Positions 38,410-48,328 are shown, counted from the stretch's first letter. The stretch is DNA of 64,000 nt from Anaerobacterium chartisolvens (GCF_003337415.1 NZ_QPJT01000008.1:1-64000), one strand, 5' to 3'. Notes: generated by a model from the letters alone, not told the origin. Program-made: numbers and translations.

Positions 38410-38964
38410 ATGTCAGAGCAAATTAAACAGATTGCTGTAAGAATTAAAGAGCTCAGAGAAATTTCAGGCATTTCCCCCGATTCTCTTGCGGGGGAATTCA
38501 ACATCCCCATCAAGACCTATCTTGAGTATGAAAGCGGCAATGTAGACATTCCCGTCAGCTTTCTTTATGAGGTTGCAAACAGGTTCAATGTGGAGCTTAC
38601 GGCAATTCTCACAGGAGAAAACCCCAGACTTCATACCTACTGCCTTGTGCGGAAGGGCAAGGGAATGAATGTTGAGAGAAGAGAGCATTATAAATACCAA
38701 AACCTTGCCTACAACTTCATACATAAGAAGGCTGAACCCTTTATGGTGTCTGTAGAGCCTGAGTCTCCTGAATCTCCTGTACATTACAATTCTCATCCCG
38801 GTCAGGAATTCAACTATGTGCTTGAAGGCACCCTGAAGGTAATAATAAATGGGCATGAGATAATTCTTAACGAGGGAGATTCTCTGTTTTTTGATTCCGG
38901 CAGTAATCATGGAATGAAAGCAATGGGAGAAAGCACCGCAAGATTTCTTGCAGTAATTTTTTAG
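38410..38964 (+). CDS. XRE-family regulator with cupin domain
   Basis: 184-residue DNA-binding protein: N-terminal helix-turn-helix of the XRE/Cro type (about 6-65, [32 protein letters not shown]) and a C-terminal cupin_2 domain (about 105-184) with [23 protein letters not shown] and [14 protein letters not shown]. Proteins of this build sense small molecules and control neighbouring metabolic genes. The acyl-CoA synthetase gene begins 29 bp downstream and is the likely target. Close upstream lies repeat copy B. Confidence 0.93.
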   Translation: MSEQIKQIAVRIKELREISGISPDSLAGEFNIPIKTYLEYESGNVDIPVSFLYEVANRFNVELTAILTGENPRLHTYCLVRKGKGMNVERREHYKYQNLAYNFIHKKAEPFMVSVEPESPESPVHYNSHPGQEFNYVLEGTLKVIINGHEIILNEGDSLFFDSGSNHGMKAMGESTARFLAVIF

Positions 38965-38993
38965 ACTTCATTTTTATAGGAGGTATCACTCTG

Positions 38994-40646
38994 ATGTTGG
39001 AAAAATTTGTGTCCCAAACGGAATACTCTTCCTTTGAGGATTTTGTAGAGAATTTTAAGATAAATGTCCCTGAGAATTTTAATTTTGCCTATGATGTGGT
39101 TGACGCAACAGCAAAGGAAGCTCCCGACAAGACGGCAATTGTATGGTGCGATGAAAAAGGTGACGAGGCGACATTTACATTCGGACAGCTAAAATACTAC
39201 AGTGATAAGGCGGCAAGCTTTTTTAAATCGGCGGGAATAAAAAAAGGCGATCCTGTAATGCTGGTTTTAAAAAGGCGTTATGAGTTCTGGTTTTGCATAC
39301 TGGCCCTTCACAAGTTAGGAGCGGTATGTATCCCCGCAACACACCTTCTTACCGCAAAGGACATTATATACAGGAATAATGCCGCCGATATAAAAATGAT
39401 TGTGTGTGTCGCCGAGGAAGAGGTTATATCCCATGTTGAAGCATCTCTGGACAAGTCTCCTTCCCTTAAGGTAAAGGCTCTTGTGGGAGGAAGCCGTGAG
39501 GGCTGGTATGACTTCTGCCATGAGCTCGAAACGGCGTCTGAAAATTTCTCCCGCCCCGAAGGAGATCAGGCTCCTGTAAATGAGGACATATCTCTTCTGT
39601 ATTTCACATCGGGTACGACGGGTATGCCTAAGATGGTTCAACACAACTTTACATACCCCTTAGGGCATATTCTTACGGCAAGCTACTGGCAGAACGTGCA
39701 GGACAACGGCCTGCATCTAACTGTGGCCGATACGGGGTGGGCCAAAGCAGTATGGGGCAAAATATACGGGCAGTGGATAGCGGGCTGTGCGGTATTTGTA
39801 TATGATTACAACAAATTTGTTCCCAAGGATTTGTTAAATGTAATAGTAAAGTATGGAGTCACCTCCTTCTGTGCGCCTCCTACAATATACAGGTTTTTTA
39901 TAAAAGAGGATTTGAGCAGGTATGATTTAAGCAAATTAAAATACTGTGCTGTTGCGGGAGAGCCTTTAAACCCCGAGGTATACAACCAGTTCCTCAAAGC
40001 TACGGGGCTTAAGCTTATGGAGGGCTACGGGCAAACAGAGCTTACCGTTACTCTGGGCACCTTTCCGTGGATGGAGCCCAAGCCCGGATCAATGGGAAAG
40101 CCCGCTCCCAATTATGATATAGACCTGATAAATGAAAACGGAAATTCCTGTGAGGTGGGAGAAGAGGGGCAAATAGTTGTGCGCACCGATAAAAAGGTAC
40201 CCGTTGGCCTGTTCGGAGGCTACTACAGAGATAAGGCATTAACCGACAGTGTATGGCATGACGGAATTTATTACACAGGCGACATGGCATGGAAGGATGA
40301 AGACGGCTACTACTGGTTTGTGGGCAGATCCGATGACGTTATTAAAAGCTCGGGCTACAGGATAGGGCCCTTTGAGGTAGAGAGCGCACTGCTTGAGCAT
40401 CCTGCCGTGCTGGAGTGTGCAATAACGGCGGTTCCCGACCCCGACAGGGGGCAGGTGGTGAAGGCCACTGTGGTATTGTCAAAGAACCACATCGGCAGTG
40501 AGGACTTAAAGCGCGAGCTTCAGGAGCATGTTAAAAGGGTTACCGCTCCGTATAAATATCCAAGGATAATTGAATTTGTAGAAGAACTTCCTAAAACAAT
40601 AAGCGGAAAAATACGCAGGGTTGAAATAAGGGAAGGCGATAAATAG
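38994..40646 (+). CDS. AMP-forming acyl-CoA synthetase
   Basis: 550-residue adenylate-forming enzyme that activates a carboxylate to its CoA thioester. Motifs: P-loop [12 protein letters not shown], the adenine-binding [43 protein letters not shown] and the C-terminal catalytic Lys in [10 protein letters not shown]. It is close to acetyl/medium-chain acyl-CoA synthetases of the AcsM type. AGGAGG precedes the start, and the XRE-cupin regulator lies directly upstream, a pairing common in clostridia. Substrate not determinable from sequence. Confidence 0.93.
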   Translation: MLEKFVSQTEYSSFEDFVENFKINVPENFNFAYDVVDATAKEAPDKTAIVWCDEKGDEATFTFGQLKYYSDKAASFFKSAGIKKGDPVMLVLKRRYEFWFCILALHKLGAVCIPATHLLTAKDIIYRNNAADIKMIVCVAEEEVISHVEASLDKSPSLKVKALVGGSREGWYDFCHELETASENFSRPEGDQAPVNEDISLLYFTSGTTGMPKMVQHNFTYPLGHILTASYWQNVQDNGLHLTVADTGWAKAVWGKIYGQWIAGCAVFVYDYNKFVPKDLLNVIVKYGVTSFCAPPTIYRFFIKEDLSRYDLSKLKYCAVAGEPLNPEVYNQFLKATGLKLMEGYGQTELTVTLGTFPWMEPKPGSMGKPAPNYDIDLINENGNSCEVGEEGQIVVRTDKKVPVGLFGGYYRDKALTDSVWHDGIYYTGDMAWKDEDGYYWFVGRSDDVIKSSGYRIGPFEVESALLEHPAVLECAITAVPDPDRGQVVKATVVLSKNHIGSEDLKRELQEHVKRVTAPYKYPRIIEFVEELPKTISGKIRRVEIREGDK

Positions 40647-40660
40647 AACAGAAGTTAAAA

Positions 40661-40706
40661 GAGACGCCCTTTCACCTTTGAATTTATTCAGGTGAGAGGG
40701 CGTCTC
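40661..40706. terminator. bidirectional terminator
   Basis: GAGACGCCCT-T-TCACCT pairs with AGGTGA-G-AGGGCGTCTC, a 17-bp stem with one mismatch, between the convergent acyl-CoA synthetase and htpG genes. Confidence 0.85.
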
Positions 40707-40724
40707 CGCTTACACATATCAGTC

Positions 40725-42635
40725 CTACTTACCTGCCAGCTTCAGCATTATCTGGCTTGACCTCTCTATAAACCTGGTCATGGCCTCGGGCTCAAGCTGC
40801 TTATGTCCCATCATTGCCAGATCGTGCACCTGCTGGCAAATCATTTTAACGTCATCCTTGCGTGCCTCATCATCCTTTGCCTCCAGTATGAACTGCACAA
40901 GGCCGTTATTGCTGTTTAAAACCAGAGTCTCCTCCTTGGGGAACATATAGCTCATATCCGCCCCGCCGAACATCTTGCTCATTTCCTGCATTCTCCTTGA
41001 CTGCTCCGATAAGAGAATCATTCCCGGAACTGCGGAAGCCTTGAGGCTCTCGACCTGTACCTTAAGCTTGTCATCCTCCATAACTTCCTTAAAGAGCTTT
41101 TCCAAGCCCTCCTTCTGTGCAGCGTCAACGGAGACTGCCTCAGTATCCTTGAGGCTGTCCGATAAATCGGAGTCAATTCGACTGAATTTCACACCGCTTT
41201 CCTTTGTCTCCAAAAAGCTTATAAAATGGCTGTCAATCATAGTGGTAAGCTTGATGGCTTCCATTTCATTATCCTTGAACAGCTTTATATACTGTGCCTG
41301 CTGCTTTTCGTCGGTAATATAAAAAACCTTGTTCTCATGCTTTTCCTTGTTGCGCTCAAGGTAATCCTTAAGCGTCGCATAGTCGTCATTTGTCGTCTTA
41401 TATATAACTATATCCTTAACCCTGTCAAAGAATTTCTCCTCCTTGAGGCAGCCGTATTTTACAAAGGGATTTATATCGTCCCAGTATTTATTGTAGTTCT
41501 CCCTTTCATTCTCATACAGCGCCGAGAGCTTGTCTGCAACCTTTTTTGTTATGTGGGATGAAATTTTGGACACGTACCCGTCATTCTGAAGGAAGCTTCT
41601 CGATACATTCAGCGGGAGATCAGGGCAGTCTATCGTACCCTTCAGCAGCATCAGAAATTCGGGTATTACCTCTTTAATATTGTCTGCGACAAACACCTGA
41701 TTGTAGTACAGCTTTATCTGGCCCTCATTTGTCTCAAACTCATGCTTCAGCTTGGGGAAGTACAGTATTCCCTTTAAGTTGAATGGGTAGTCCATGTTTA
41801 AATGAATCCAGAACAACGGCTCATTAAAGTCATGAAATACCTTTGTATAGAAACTTTTGTATTCCTCATCGGTGCAATCCTTTGGAGCCTTCAGCCATAA
41901 CGGGCTTATGTCGTTTAGCGGCTTGGGAGCCTCTTTTTCCTTCTTCTCCTCCCCTTCTGCATTCTCCTTGTCGGCATCATCCTTTACGGGCTCCTCTTTT
42001 TTCGCCGAATCCTCAAGGTAAAGCTCGTATGGAAGGAACGAGAAGTATTTTACAAGAATTTCCCTCATTTTGTATTCATCCAAAAACTCCAGACTGTCCT
42101 CCGCCATATGTAATGTTATGACGGTTCCTCTGGTATCAAGCTCGGACTCATCCATCTCATATTCCGTACCCTCGGAGCTTACCCATTTTACCGCCTTAGC
42201 CCCCTTTTGAAAAGAAAGGGTATCTATTTGCACAGTTTCAGCCACCATGAAGGCGGAATAAAAGCCAAGCCCGAAATGTCCTATAATTTGTCCCTCGTCT
42301 GTTTTATCCTTATATTTTTCAATAAAGTCCTTAGCCCCTGAAAAAGCTATCTGGTTGATATACTTTTTCACTTCGTCCTCTGTCATTCCAATACCGTTGT
42401 CTATTATTTTTATTGTATTTTCATCCTTATTTACAACCACACGGATTAAATACCTGTTGTCCTCGCCGATCTCAGCCTCTCCTATAGAAGCAAGCTTTTT
42501 AAGCTTACTTATAGCATCACTGGCGTTGGAAACCAATTCACGAATAAATATGTCCTTTTCAGAATACAGCCATTTTTTTATAATGGGGAAAATGTTTTCA
42601 GTATTGATTGAAATACTTCCATTTTCAAGAGCCAT
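40725..42635 (-). CDS. htpG: Hsp90 chaperone HtpG
   Basis: ATP-dependent molecular chaperone, 636 residues, the bacterial Hsp90 length. N-terminal GHKL ATPase with RELVSNASDAISKLKKL, IIDNGIGMTEDEV and GHFGLGFYSAFMVA; the middle domain includes FIHLN-like and LPLNVSRSFLQND; a C-terminal dimerisation domain. A charged Lys/Glu linker near 220-240 (EENAEGEEKKEKEAPK-like) is longer than in many bacterial copies. AAGGAGG precedes the ATG. The gene has a strong promoter with a CIRCE operator, so heat-shock control by HrcA is predicted. Confidence 0.97.
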   Translation of the reverse strand: MALENGSISINTENIFPIIKKWLYSEKDIFIRELVSNASDAISKLKKLASIGEAEIGEDNRYLIRVVVNKDENTIKIIDNGIGMTEDEVKKYINQIAFSGAKDFIEKYKDKTDEGQIIGHFGLGFYSAFMVAETVQIDTLSFQKGAKAVKWVSSEGTEYEMDESELDTRGTVITLHMAEDSLEFLDEYKMREILVKYFSFLPYELYLEDSAKKEEPVKDDADKENAEGEEKKEKEAPKPLNDISPLWLKAPKDCTDEEYKSFYTKVFHDFNEPLFWIHLNMDYPFNLKGILYFPKLKHEFETNEGQIKLYYNQVFVADNIKEVIPEFLMLLKGTIDCPDLPLNVSRSFLQNDGYVSKISSHITKKVADKLSALYENERENYNKYWDDINPFVKYGCLKEEKFFDRVKDIVIYKTTNDDYATLKDYLERNKEKHENKVFYITDEKQQAQYIKLFKDNEMEAIKLTTMIDSHFISFLETKESGVKFSRIDSDLSDSLKDTEAVSVDAAQKEGLEKLFKEVMEDDKLKVQVESLKASAVPGMILLSEQSRRMQEMSKMFGGADMSYMFPKEETLVLNSNNGLVQFILEAKDDEARKDDVKMICQQVHDLAMMGHKQLEPEAMTRFIERSSQIMLKLAGK

Positions 42636-42708
42636 TTTAAAACCTCCTTAAACGCAATGCTTTTAATAGTTTTAGTTTATAAGGGAGACAGCATAATTCC
42701 CAATATAT

Positions 42709-42738
42709 ATATTACAACTTCCTGAAAAAGGTTGTCAA
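42709..42738 (-). promoter_or_regulatory. htpG promoter
   Basis: On the minus strand a perfect TTGACA (42738-42733), an 18-base spacer and TAATAT (42714-42709), about 75 bases upstream of htpG. The CIRCE operator abuts its upstream side. Confidence 0.7.
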
Positions 42739-42745
42739 GAGAAAT

Positions 42746-42772
42746 TTAGCACTCTCTTAGCGTGAGTGCTAA
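42746..42772. promoter_or_regulatory. CIRCE operator (HrcA binding site)
   Basis: TTAGCACTC-N9-GAGTGCTAA, a perfect match to the CIRCE consensus, located 7 bases upstream of the -35 box of htpG. It predicts repression by HrcA. The divergent AI-2E-type gene starts 160 bp away and could be affected as well. Confidence 0.95.
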
Positions 42773-42931
42773 TAATTTTACATTTCCATAAACATCATTT
42801 CATTGCTAAACACTAATTTATCGGATATAATTCTTATAGCGTTCTACTGTTCTTTAACAGAATTCCTTTGTATTAGTGACCTGTTAAAAAACACCCAAGC
42901 AGCGCTACTTTAGCGAAATGAGGCTGCACCT

Positions 42932-43993
42932 ATGGACTTAATTAAAGCATTGCTTCAAAAGGATTTGGTAAGAAGAGTTCTAATATTTTCATTCATAGGC
43001 TTTATGCTGTTTTTAATAAAGGACATGCTCAATCTTATGCTGCTGACCTTTATTTTTACTTATCTTATGTACAGGCTTCAGAATTTTTTAATTTTGAGAC
43101 TTAAAAGATTCGTATATATAAAGCAAAAAATAATTGTTGTGCTGCTTTACTTAATATTTGCCTGTATTACCGCCCTTGCGCTGTTTAAATATGTGCCCGT
43201 GCTTATACAGCAGATAAAGGACGCGGTGGATCAACTGGTAGCCTTCTACCAGCGTCCCCATGAAAACCCCTTTGAGAAATATTTAATTACGCTTATCAAT
43301 CAGGCGGATATCGCAAGCTATTTCAATAAGGGAGCGGACTTCCTTTTCAAATCTGCTTTTAATATAAGCAAATGGGGTATAAATATACTTATATCGGTTA
43401 TTCTCAGCCTGTTTTTTCTTCTTGAAAGGAACCGCATACTTCGTTTTACTCAGAGATTTAAAACAAGTAAAATATCGGTATTTTATAATGAAATCTGCTT
43501 CTTCGGGAATAAATTTTTAAATTCCTTCGGTAAGGTTATAGAGGCTCAGATTTTAATAGCTCTGATCAACTGTATTTTATCGGTTATAGCACTGTGGATT
43601 ATGGGTTTTCCTCAAATTCTGGCTCTCGGAATAATGATATTTGTGCTGGGACTAATCCCTGTCGCAGGCGTCATAATATCGCTTATTCCCCTGTGCCTTA
43701 TAGCGTATAATATTGGGGCGTCCCCTTCCGACGGTATTAAAAATATAGTATATGTCCTGATTATGATTGCATTGCTCCATGCGCTTGAAAGCTATTTTTT
43801 AAATCCCAAGCTTATGTCCTCCAAAACTGAGCTCCCTGTATTTTATACATTTTTGGTATTGATATTTTCAGAGCATTTTTTTGGTGTATGGGGACTTATA
43901 ATAGGACTGCCGGTATTTATCTTTGTACTGGATCTAATAGAGGTAAACAGAGATTCCGATCCATTGACGGTGGATAAGGAGGCGGGCCTGTAA
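42932..43993 (+). CDS. AI-2E family transporter (PerM/YtvI-like permease)
   Basis: 353-residue membrane protein with about seven to eight hydrophobic segments, in the AI-2 exporter-like (UPF0118) family. Early segments (LRRVLIFSFIGFMLFLIKDMLNL region), a central soluble loop (QQIKDAVDQLVAFYQRPHENP), and the conserved C-terminal GLIPVAGVIISLIP and WGLIIGLPVFIFVLDL. Actual substrate in this family varies or is unknown; some are sodium/proton antiporters or sporulation proteins. GAGG stands 8 bases before the ATG. Its stop overlaps the next start by one base (TAATG). Confidence 0.88.
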   Translation: MDLIKALLQKDLVRRVLIFSFIGFMLFLIKDMLNLMLLTFIFTYLMYRLQNFLILRLKRFVYIKQKIIVVLLYLIFACITALALFKYVPVLIQQIKDAVDQLVAFYQRPHENPFEKYLITLINQADIASYFNKGADFLFKSAFNISKWGINILISVILSLFFLLERNRILRFTQRFKTSKISVFYNEICFFGNKFLNSFGKVIEAQILIALINCILSVIALWIMGFPQILALGIMIFVLGLIPVAGVIISLIPLCLIAYNIGASPSDGIKNIVYVLIMIALLHALESYFLNPKLMSSKTELPVFYTFLVLIFSEHFFGVWGLIIGLPVFIFVLDLIEVNRDSDPLTVDKEAGL

Positions 43994-45156
43994 TGCAGGG
44001 ATATACAACCTATTGCCTTGGCGGAGCTTCAGATCTGCCGGATCAATACTATAAAGATATACATGCCTTTACGGATGAGTTTTTTATTAAGGCGGAGCCT
44101 TTTTTGCCTTTCATAGAAGCATACAGCAGCTATGTAAGCGTTTCTTTTCCCCATGTATCTTATCCCGTTAAGGAATGTGCCTTTGAGTTTCTTATGCTGG
44201 GAATTCTGTGGAAGATCTACAGCGTTAATTCCCTAAGGCTTTCGCCACCGGCCGCAGGCATAATGAAAGCACTTTTAAGGCTTCGCAGGCATGGAGAGCT
44301 TATGAAGCAATGCACTGATTTTGTACGCGGTATAATGTCAACGCTTTTTCTCTTGCCCAAGAAAGCAGACGAAGTATCATATGCACAGCCTTCCAAAGAC
44401 AATCTTAATAAGCTGAACAGGTGGCTTTATGCTTCGGGCGATTTTAATCAGGAGGCGGAGCGCCTGTGCTTGTGGAGCAGCTTTTTAAAGAGGCTGGAGC
44501 CTCAAGCCTCATACAATGTTATCAACTCCGCTGTTTCCCTTGCCTCATGGTTCGAGATCAGAAGCAAAGAGGTTTTGGGAGCATACACGTCACAGGTCGA
44601 CAGCTTTCTGGACGGTAACCTAAAGTCCGGCCATTGGCGTGAAGACATAATATTTTGCCGCAGGAGAAGGGTAGAATACCATATGAACATGCTCGGTGCG
44701 GAAATTATGAACAGGGTCTTCCGAAGCGAATTTGTCAAGACGCAACGCAGAGCAGTGCTTTTACCTGCCTGCATGTGCATTATGGGTCATGAAAAATGCA
44801 AAGCGGCAGCGGAGGCTGACGGGCTAAAATGCACGGGCTGCACATCAGGGTGCGGAGTCAACAGCTTAAGCAGACTGGGAGAATTGCACAACTTTAGCGT
44901 TTTGATTATAAAGCATGAGTCCGATTCTCTTTCTCCGGAGTTGTCCAAAAACCCCGACGGCAGCAAAACAGGTATAGTGGGTATTGCATGTGTGCTTAAT
45001 CTTATATCGGGAGGGTGGAAGGCCGGAAAACTCGGAATGCCCGCACAGTGTATTATCCTCGACTACTGCGGCTGCACAAAGCACTGGCACCCGTGTGGAA
45101 TAACAACCGGGATCAACATGAAGCAATTTATGAAGATTATGGATATAGCGCATTAA
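43993..45156 (+). CDS. DUF116 domain-containing protein
   Basis: 387-residue cytoplasmic protein of unknown function. The C-terminal half holds a Cys-rich DUF116 segment: LPACMCIMGHEKC, then LKCTGCTSGCGVNSL, then LDYCGCTKHWHPCGI, together about nine cysteines that could bind an iron-sulfur cluster or metal. The N-terminal half is helical and not recognised. Translationally coupled to the preceding permease gene through a TAATG overlap, which suggests joint function. It converges with the aminotransferase gene. Confidence 0.85.
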   Translation: MQGYTTYCLGGASDLPDQYYKDIHAFTDEFFIKAEPFLPFIEAYSSYVSVSFPHVSYPVKECAFEFLMLGILWKIYSVNSLRLSPPAAGIMKALLRLRRHGELMKQCTDFVRGIMSTLFLLPKKADEVSYAQPSKDNLNKLNRWLYASGDFNQEAERLCLWSSFLKRLEPQASYNVINSAVSLASWFEIRSKEVLGAYTSQVDSFLDGNLKSGHWREDIIFCRRRRVEYHMNMLGAEIMNRVFRSEFVKTQRRAVLLPACMCIMGHEKCKAAAEADGLKCTGCTSGCGVNSLSRLGELHNFSVLIIKHESDSLSPELSKNPDGSKTGIVGIACVLNLISGGWKAGKLGMPAQCIILDYCGCTKHWHPCGITTGINMKQFMKIMDIAH

Positions 45157-45188
45157 AACGTTTAATCCTTGACAAAGGCTTCACACCG

Positions 45189-46031
45189 TCAAAGCGCAGG
45201 CGTCCATTTTTGTCTGCTTTTCTCAACATGCTCATTTATCAGTCTGTCGAATTGATCGCGTATCAGCACTACAGTAGGGTGAGTACCCGATGAGTATTTA
45301 ATGCCGTCTATGCCCGACACGGGAAGCACCTTTATTGAAGTACCTGAAATAAATACGCCCTCCATTTTATCCAGCAAATCCACATCAATAAGCGTCTCTA
45401 CCAAATCTAAGCCAAGCTTTATGCACACGTTTATTATATATTCTCTCGTAACCCCCTTTAGTATACACTCTCCTGGAGCCGTAAATACCTTGGTGCCTTT
45501 GACGAAAAATACGTTTGATTTGCTTCCCTCTGTTATTTTCCCCGCACTATTTACAAGCAGCAGCTCAAAATAATTTCCCTCCGCAAATTTTTCGCTTACA
45601 GCCCTCTTATATTCGGCACTTAAAAGCTTAACATTGGGGTTTTTTCTTTCCCAGTTAAACAAGGCTACCCCGACTCCCCTGCTTACTTCCTCGTTTGAAG
45701 GATAATAGCTCTTGCTTATATAAGCCAGACAATTCTGCACATCGCCCTCATAGAAAATCACAATCTTCACATTGCAGCTTACGAGGCTATTCGCCTTAAC
45801 AAGCTTTTGAATGCTGTAGGCCATCTGCTGCTTTGTAAATTCAAGCTCCTTCCCAAGAATAGCCAGAGAGTTTTTTAAACGCATATAATGATCCTCAAAG
45901 AAAAGAGGAGCCAAATCAATTATGCGGATAACCTCATAAACAACACTATCGGTTATATCCGCCCCCGAAAGCTCTCTCTGCTCTATAAGCCTGTCATTTA
46001 CAATATATAAACTGCCCGCATTGTCAATCAT
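45189..46031 (-). CDS. class IV aminotransferase (PLP, BCAT/D-amino acid/ADC-lyase type)
   Basis: 280-residue PLP enzyme. Landmarks: MIDNAGSLYIVNDRLIEQ at the start, the predicted Schiff-base Lys in LLSAEYKRAVSEK, the phosphate-binding ITEGSKSNVFFV and LKGVTREYIINVC, and the C-terminal VFISGTSIKVLPV. Members are branched-chain or D-amino acid aminotransferases or 4-amino-4-deoxychorismate lyases; the sequence alone does not separate these, and no pab or ilv gene is adjacent. Confidence 0.9.
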   Translation of the reverse strand: MIDNAGSLYIVNDRLIEQRELSGADITDSVVYEVIRIIDLAPLFFEDHYMRLKNSLAILGKELEFTKQQMAYSIQKLVKANSLVSCNVKIVIFYEGDVQNCLAYISKSYYPSNEEVSRGVGVALFNWERKNPNVKLLSAEYKRAVSEKFAEGNYFELLLVNSAGKITEGSKSNVFFVKGTKVFTAPGECILKGVTREYIINVCIKLGLDLVETLIDVDLLDKMEGVFISGTSIKVLPVSGIDGIKYSSGTHPTVVLIRDQFDRLINEHVEKSRQKWTPAL

Positions 46032-46274
46032 TAAATTTATCCCTCTTTTTACAATTTGAATTTTTGCTATAAAAGCTATAAAGCTTTATTTTAAGCCTAT
46101 AAGCTTATTTTTTATACATAGCACAAGGATATTTTACATAAAATAAGGCCATGCTGTCAAACCTTGTTTTAAGGCATATTATTAATATCAGGGCACTGTA
46201 TATATTTAAATTGGCAATTACCATGTAATTTGTTTAAAATTTACATAATTATACAATATATTTTGGAGGTATTT

Positions 46275-46631
46275 ATGAAAAGGCATATTGTTATAGCTTT
46301 TATTGCCGTTGCTCTTGTGGTGTTAGGAGGGTGCGGAGAAAAATCAACCTATACAAAGGAATTTGAGTATCTTCCCTCATATCCGGGCATGGAAAGCGCC
46401 AATACCACTCAGGTATACCAGCAGACCTTTTCGAATGCCGTATACACAATAAAGAATGCCGCACACAAGGATATTTTTAAGAAATATAAAAGTATTCTTG
46501 AAAAGGATGGCTGGAAGATAAAGGACAGTGACAATCCCATAAGCATAAATGCCGAGAAGGGCAAGCATATGGCGGTAATCATACCCATGCAGGTGAAGAA
46601 TGATGTAACTATTTTTATATTGTCAAAATAG
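46275..46631 (+). CDS. small lipoprotein, unknown function
   Basis: 118-residue predicted lipoprotein. The start ATG 46275 has GGAGG 7 bases upstream, while the open frame runs 15 codons further without support. Signal segment with lipobox VLGGC around residue 20, then a soluble domain (YLPSYPGMESANTTQVY ... ILEKDGWKIKDSDNPISINAEKGKHMAVIIP) with no family I recognise. It precedes a small membrane protein and an NlpC/P60 hydrolase, all on the plus strand, so an envelope role is plausible. Confidence 0.8.
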   Translation: MKRHIVIAFIAVALVVLGGCGEKSTYTKEFEYLPSYPGMESANTTQVYQQTFSNAVYTIKNAAHKDIFKKYKSILEKDGWKIKDSDNPISINAEKGKHMAVIIPMQVKNDVTIFILSK

Positions 46632-46691
46632 TCTTGTATTAGTATTATTAATGGTATATAGCGATAAAGATTTTACAATGAGGAGGGTAAT

Positions 46692-46841
46692 ATGCATTTA
46701 ATACTATTGGCCTTTTTTGGCCTATTCCTGTTTATGGTTATAATGTACCTTGTGGTTAAAGCGGCAGTAAATAATTCGGAGCAGCTTAAAGAAATAAAGG
46801 TTATGCTCATGAAGGCCCAGAATAATCGTTACGGAGAATAA
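46692..46841 (+). CDS. 49-residue single-span membrane protein
   Basis: A small gene with an excellent ribosome site (GAGGAGGG, 5 bases before ATG 46692). The first 27 residues form one hydrophobic helix (MHLILLAFFGLFLFMVIMYL...) followed by a charged tail rich in Lys, Gln and Asn (EIKVMLMKAQNNRYGE). No known family recognised. It lies between a lipoprotein and an NlpC/P60 gene on the same strand. Confidence rests on the ribosome site and clean membrane-protein composition. Confidence 0.6.
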   Translation: MHLILLAFFGLFLFMVIMYLVVKAAVNNSEQLKEIKVMLMKAQNNRYGE

Positions 46842-46994
46842 AAAGGAAGCCTTCAGGCTACTATTTCCCGAAAGCTTTAAAATAAATGAACTATCGTGAT
46901 GCTATTATATATAATGATTGCTAAGCATGTATTATAAAAGTGTTAATTTATAATGAAGGTACTATTTATTTCTCATATGGCATAAATAGTAATT

Positions 46995-47525
46995 ATGAAA
47001 AGAAATATACGTGTAAAAGCGGCGGCAATTTTTTATATTGCTTTATTTTTGACAGGAGTTATAGTATCCTTTTTAAGCGAGCCTTCTTTCCCGGATGACA
47101 CAAATATTTTAAGACAGGAATACCTTTTTGAAAAAAACTCGGGGGCTGCTGTCAAAAGCTCTGAAATGCTGTACCACACTCTTATAGGCCAGTTGGGAAA
47201 GCCCTATGCTTACGGACAAGAGGGGCCGGATTCGTTTGACTGCTCAGGTCTTACAAAATACGTGTATTCAAAAATAGGCCTGAGCCTGCCAAGGTTAGTG
47301 TCGGAGCAGGCCAAGGCCGGGGAATGGGTGGACAAAGCGGATTTGGAATTCGGAGACATAGTATTTTTTTCAAATGACAGCGAAAAAGAGCCGTCTCATG
47401 CAGGGATATACATAGGGCACAGTTATTTTATACATGCCCCAAAAACGGGAGACGTTGTTAAGGTAAGCTCTCTAAGCTCAGAGTATTACCGGCAAAAATA
47501 TTTCACTGCGGCAAGGTTTTTGTAA
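46995..47525 (+). CDS. NlpC/P60 family cell-wall endopeptidase
   Basis: 176-residue secreted or membrane-anchored cysteine peptidase that cleaves peptidoglycan stem peptides. One N-terminal hydrophobic segment (about 9-27), then the NlpC/P60 domain with catalytic Cys83 in DSFDCSGLTKYVY, His135 in SHAGIYIG and His147 in FIHAPKTGD. The domain follows the membrane segment almost directly, with no binding modules. Upstream bases do not show a strong ribosome site, so the start is moderately sure. Confidence 0.92.
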   Translation: MKRNIRVKAAAIFYIALFLTGVIVSFLSEPSFPDDTNILRQEYLFEKNSGAAVKSSEMLYHTLIGQLGKPYAYGQEGPDSFDCSGLTKYVYSKIGLSLPRLVSEQAKAGEWVDKADLEFGDIVFFSNDSEKEPSHAGIYIGHSYFIHAPKTGDVVKVSSLSSEYYRQKYFTAARFL

Positions 47526-47530
47526 CTGCT

Positions 47531-47815
47531 TTAAGGCTCCTCGTCTCTGTACGTTAACATATTCTCACTGTGGAAAATATGCCCTAAAGCGGTAACACAT
47601 GCAGTTCCCAAAAACGACATCACTTCACCGTCGGTGGAATTATCGCCTATAAAGACGATGCTGTTCACAAATCCATATTTATTCTGCATATCCTTCAAGA
47701 GCTCTATATATTCTTTATCGTTTATCCTCAGGCTGGGCTCTTTTCCCTTAATCAAGCTATCTATTACCTTGAACATCAGCATTTCTTTTTCTCTCTGCAT
47801 ATGTAAAACAACCAT
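47531..47815 (-). CDS. hypothetical protein
   Basis: 94-residue soluble protein, no family recognised. The sequence (FKVIDSLIKGKEPSLRINDKEYIELLKDM ... GFVNSIVFIGDNSTDGEVMSFLGTACVTALGHIFHSENML) reads as a normal folded protein with alternating hydrophobic and charged residues. It converges with the NlpC/P60 gene, 5 bp between stops. The start is uncertain: the upstream AGAAAGA is weak and three later Met codons exist. Confidence 0.5.
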   Translation of the reverse strand: MVVLHMQREKEMLMFKVIDSLIKGKEPSLRINDKEYIELLKDMQNKYGFVNSIVFIGDNSTDGEVMSFLGTACVTALGHIFHSENMLTYRDEEP

Positions 47816-48071
47816 TCTTTCTGTGTTATTTGTAACATTTATACAAATACTGCTTAAGTGTTAATTTTATATAGCATTCCCAATAAGCAGCGAGCAAAAG
47901 CATATATATATTATAACTCTGCTGTGCCTGGTTATTCCAGACTATTTTTAATTTATCTCTACGAATATTTTCAATTTGTAACATGTCTTTAATTTTTAAC
48001 ATCATCTTAATTTTTTCTTAAAATACAATCTATAGAATATATTCAAATAATATATACAAGGAGTGATTAAT

Positions 48072-48218
48072 ATGGAACATCAAAGCCTTCTTTCATATGA
48101 CACTGCTTCGCTTAAGAAACAGATTGCAGATAACTCAAAAAAAATTGATGAATATCTTAAACAGTTAATTGTTATAACCGGCGGCAGACTGTCCGATATC
48201 CCTGAAGCCGATTGCTAA
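48072..48218 (+). CDS. 48-residue peptide, unknown function
   Basis: Small ORF with a strong ribosome site (AAGGAGTGAT, 4 bases before ATG 48072). The product is amphipathic and probably helical (SLKKQIADNSKKIDEYLKQL) and ends with GGRLSDIPEADC, a single Cys at the C-terminus. The LKKQI...I..L spacing faintly recalls Spo0E-like phosphatases, but the SQELD motif is missing, so I do not assign it. It stands just upstream of the tRNA-Thr that anchors the accessory region. Confidence 0.5.
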   Translation: MEHQSLLSYDTASLKKQIADNSKKIDEYLKQLIVITGGRLSDIPEADC

Positions 48219-48328
48219 AGCTTCTTCCAAGTTAAAAATATAAAAATTGATTTATTGACAAAGACTCTTTAAAGCAGTAAAATATTTAATACGGGTCGGG
48301 ATTATCTGCCTGACCCGTTGTTTTTTTT

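Noticed and set aside
48072-48218. Spo0E-like phosphatase
   Set aside because: The spacing of hydrophobic residues is faintly similar but the SQELD signature is absent.
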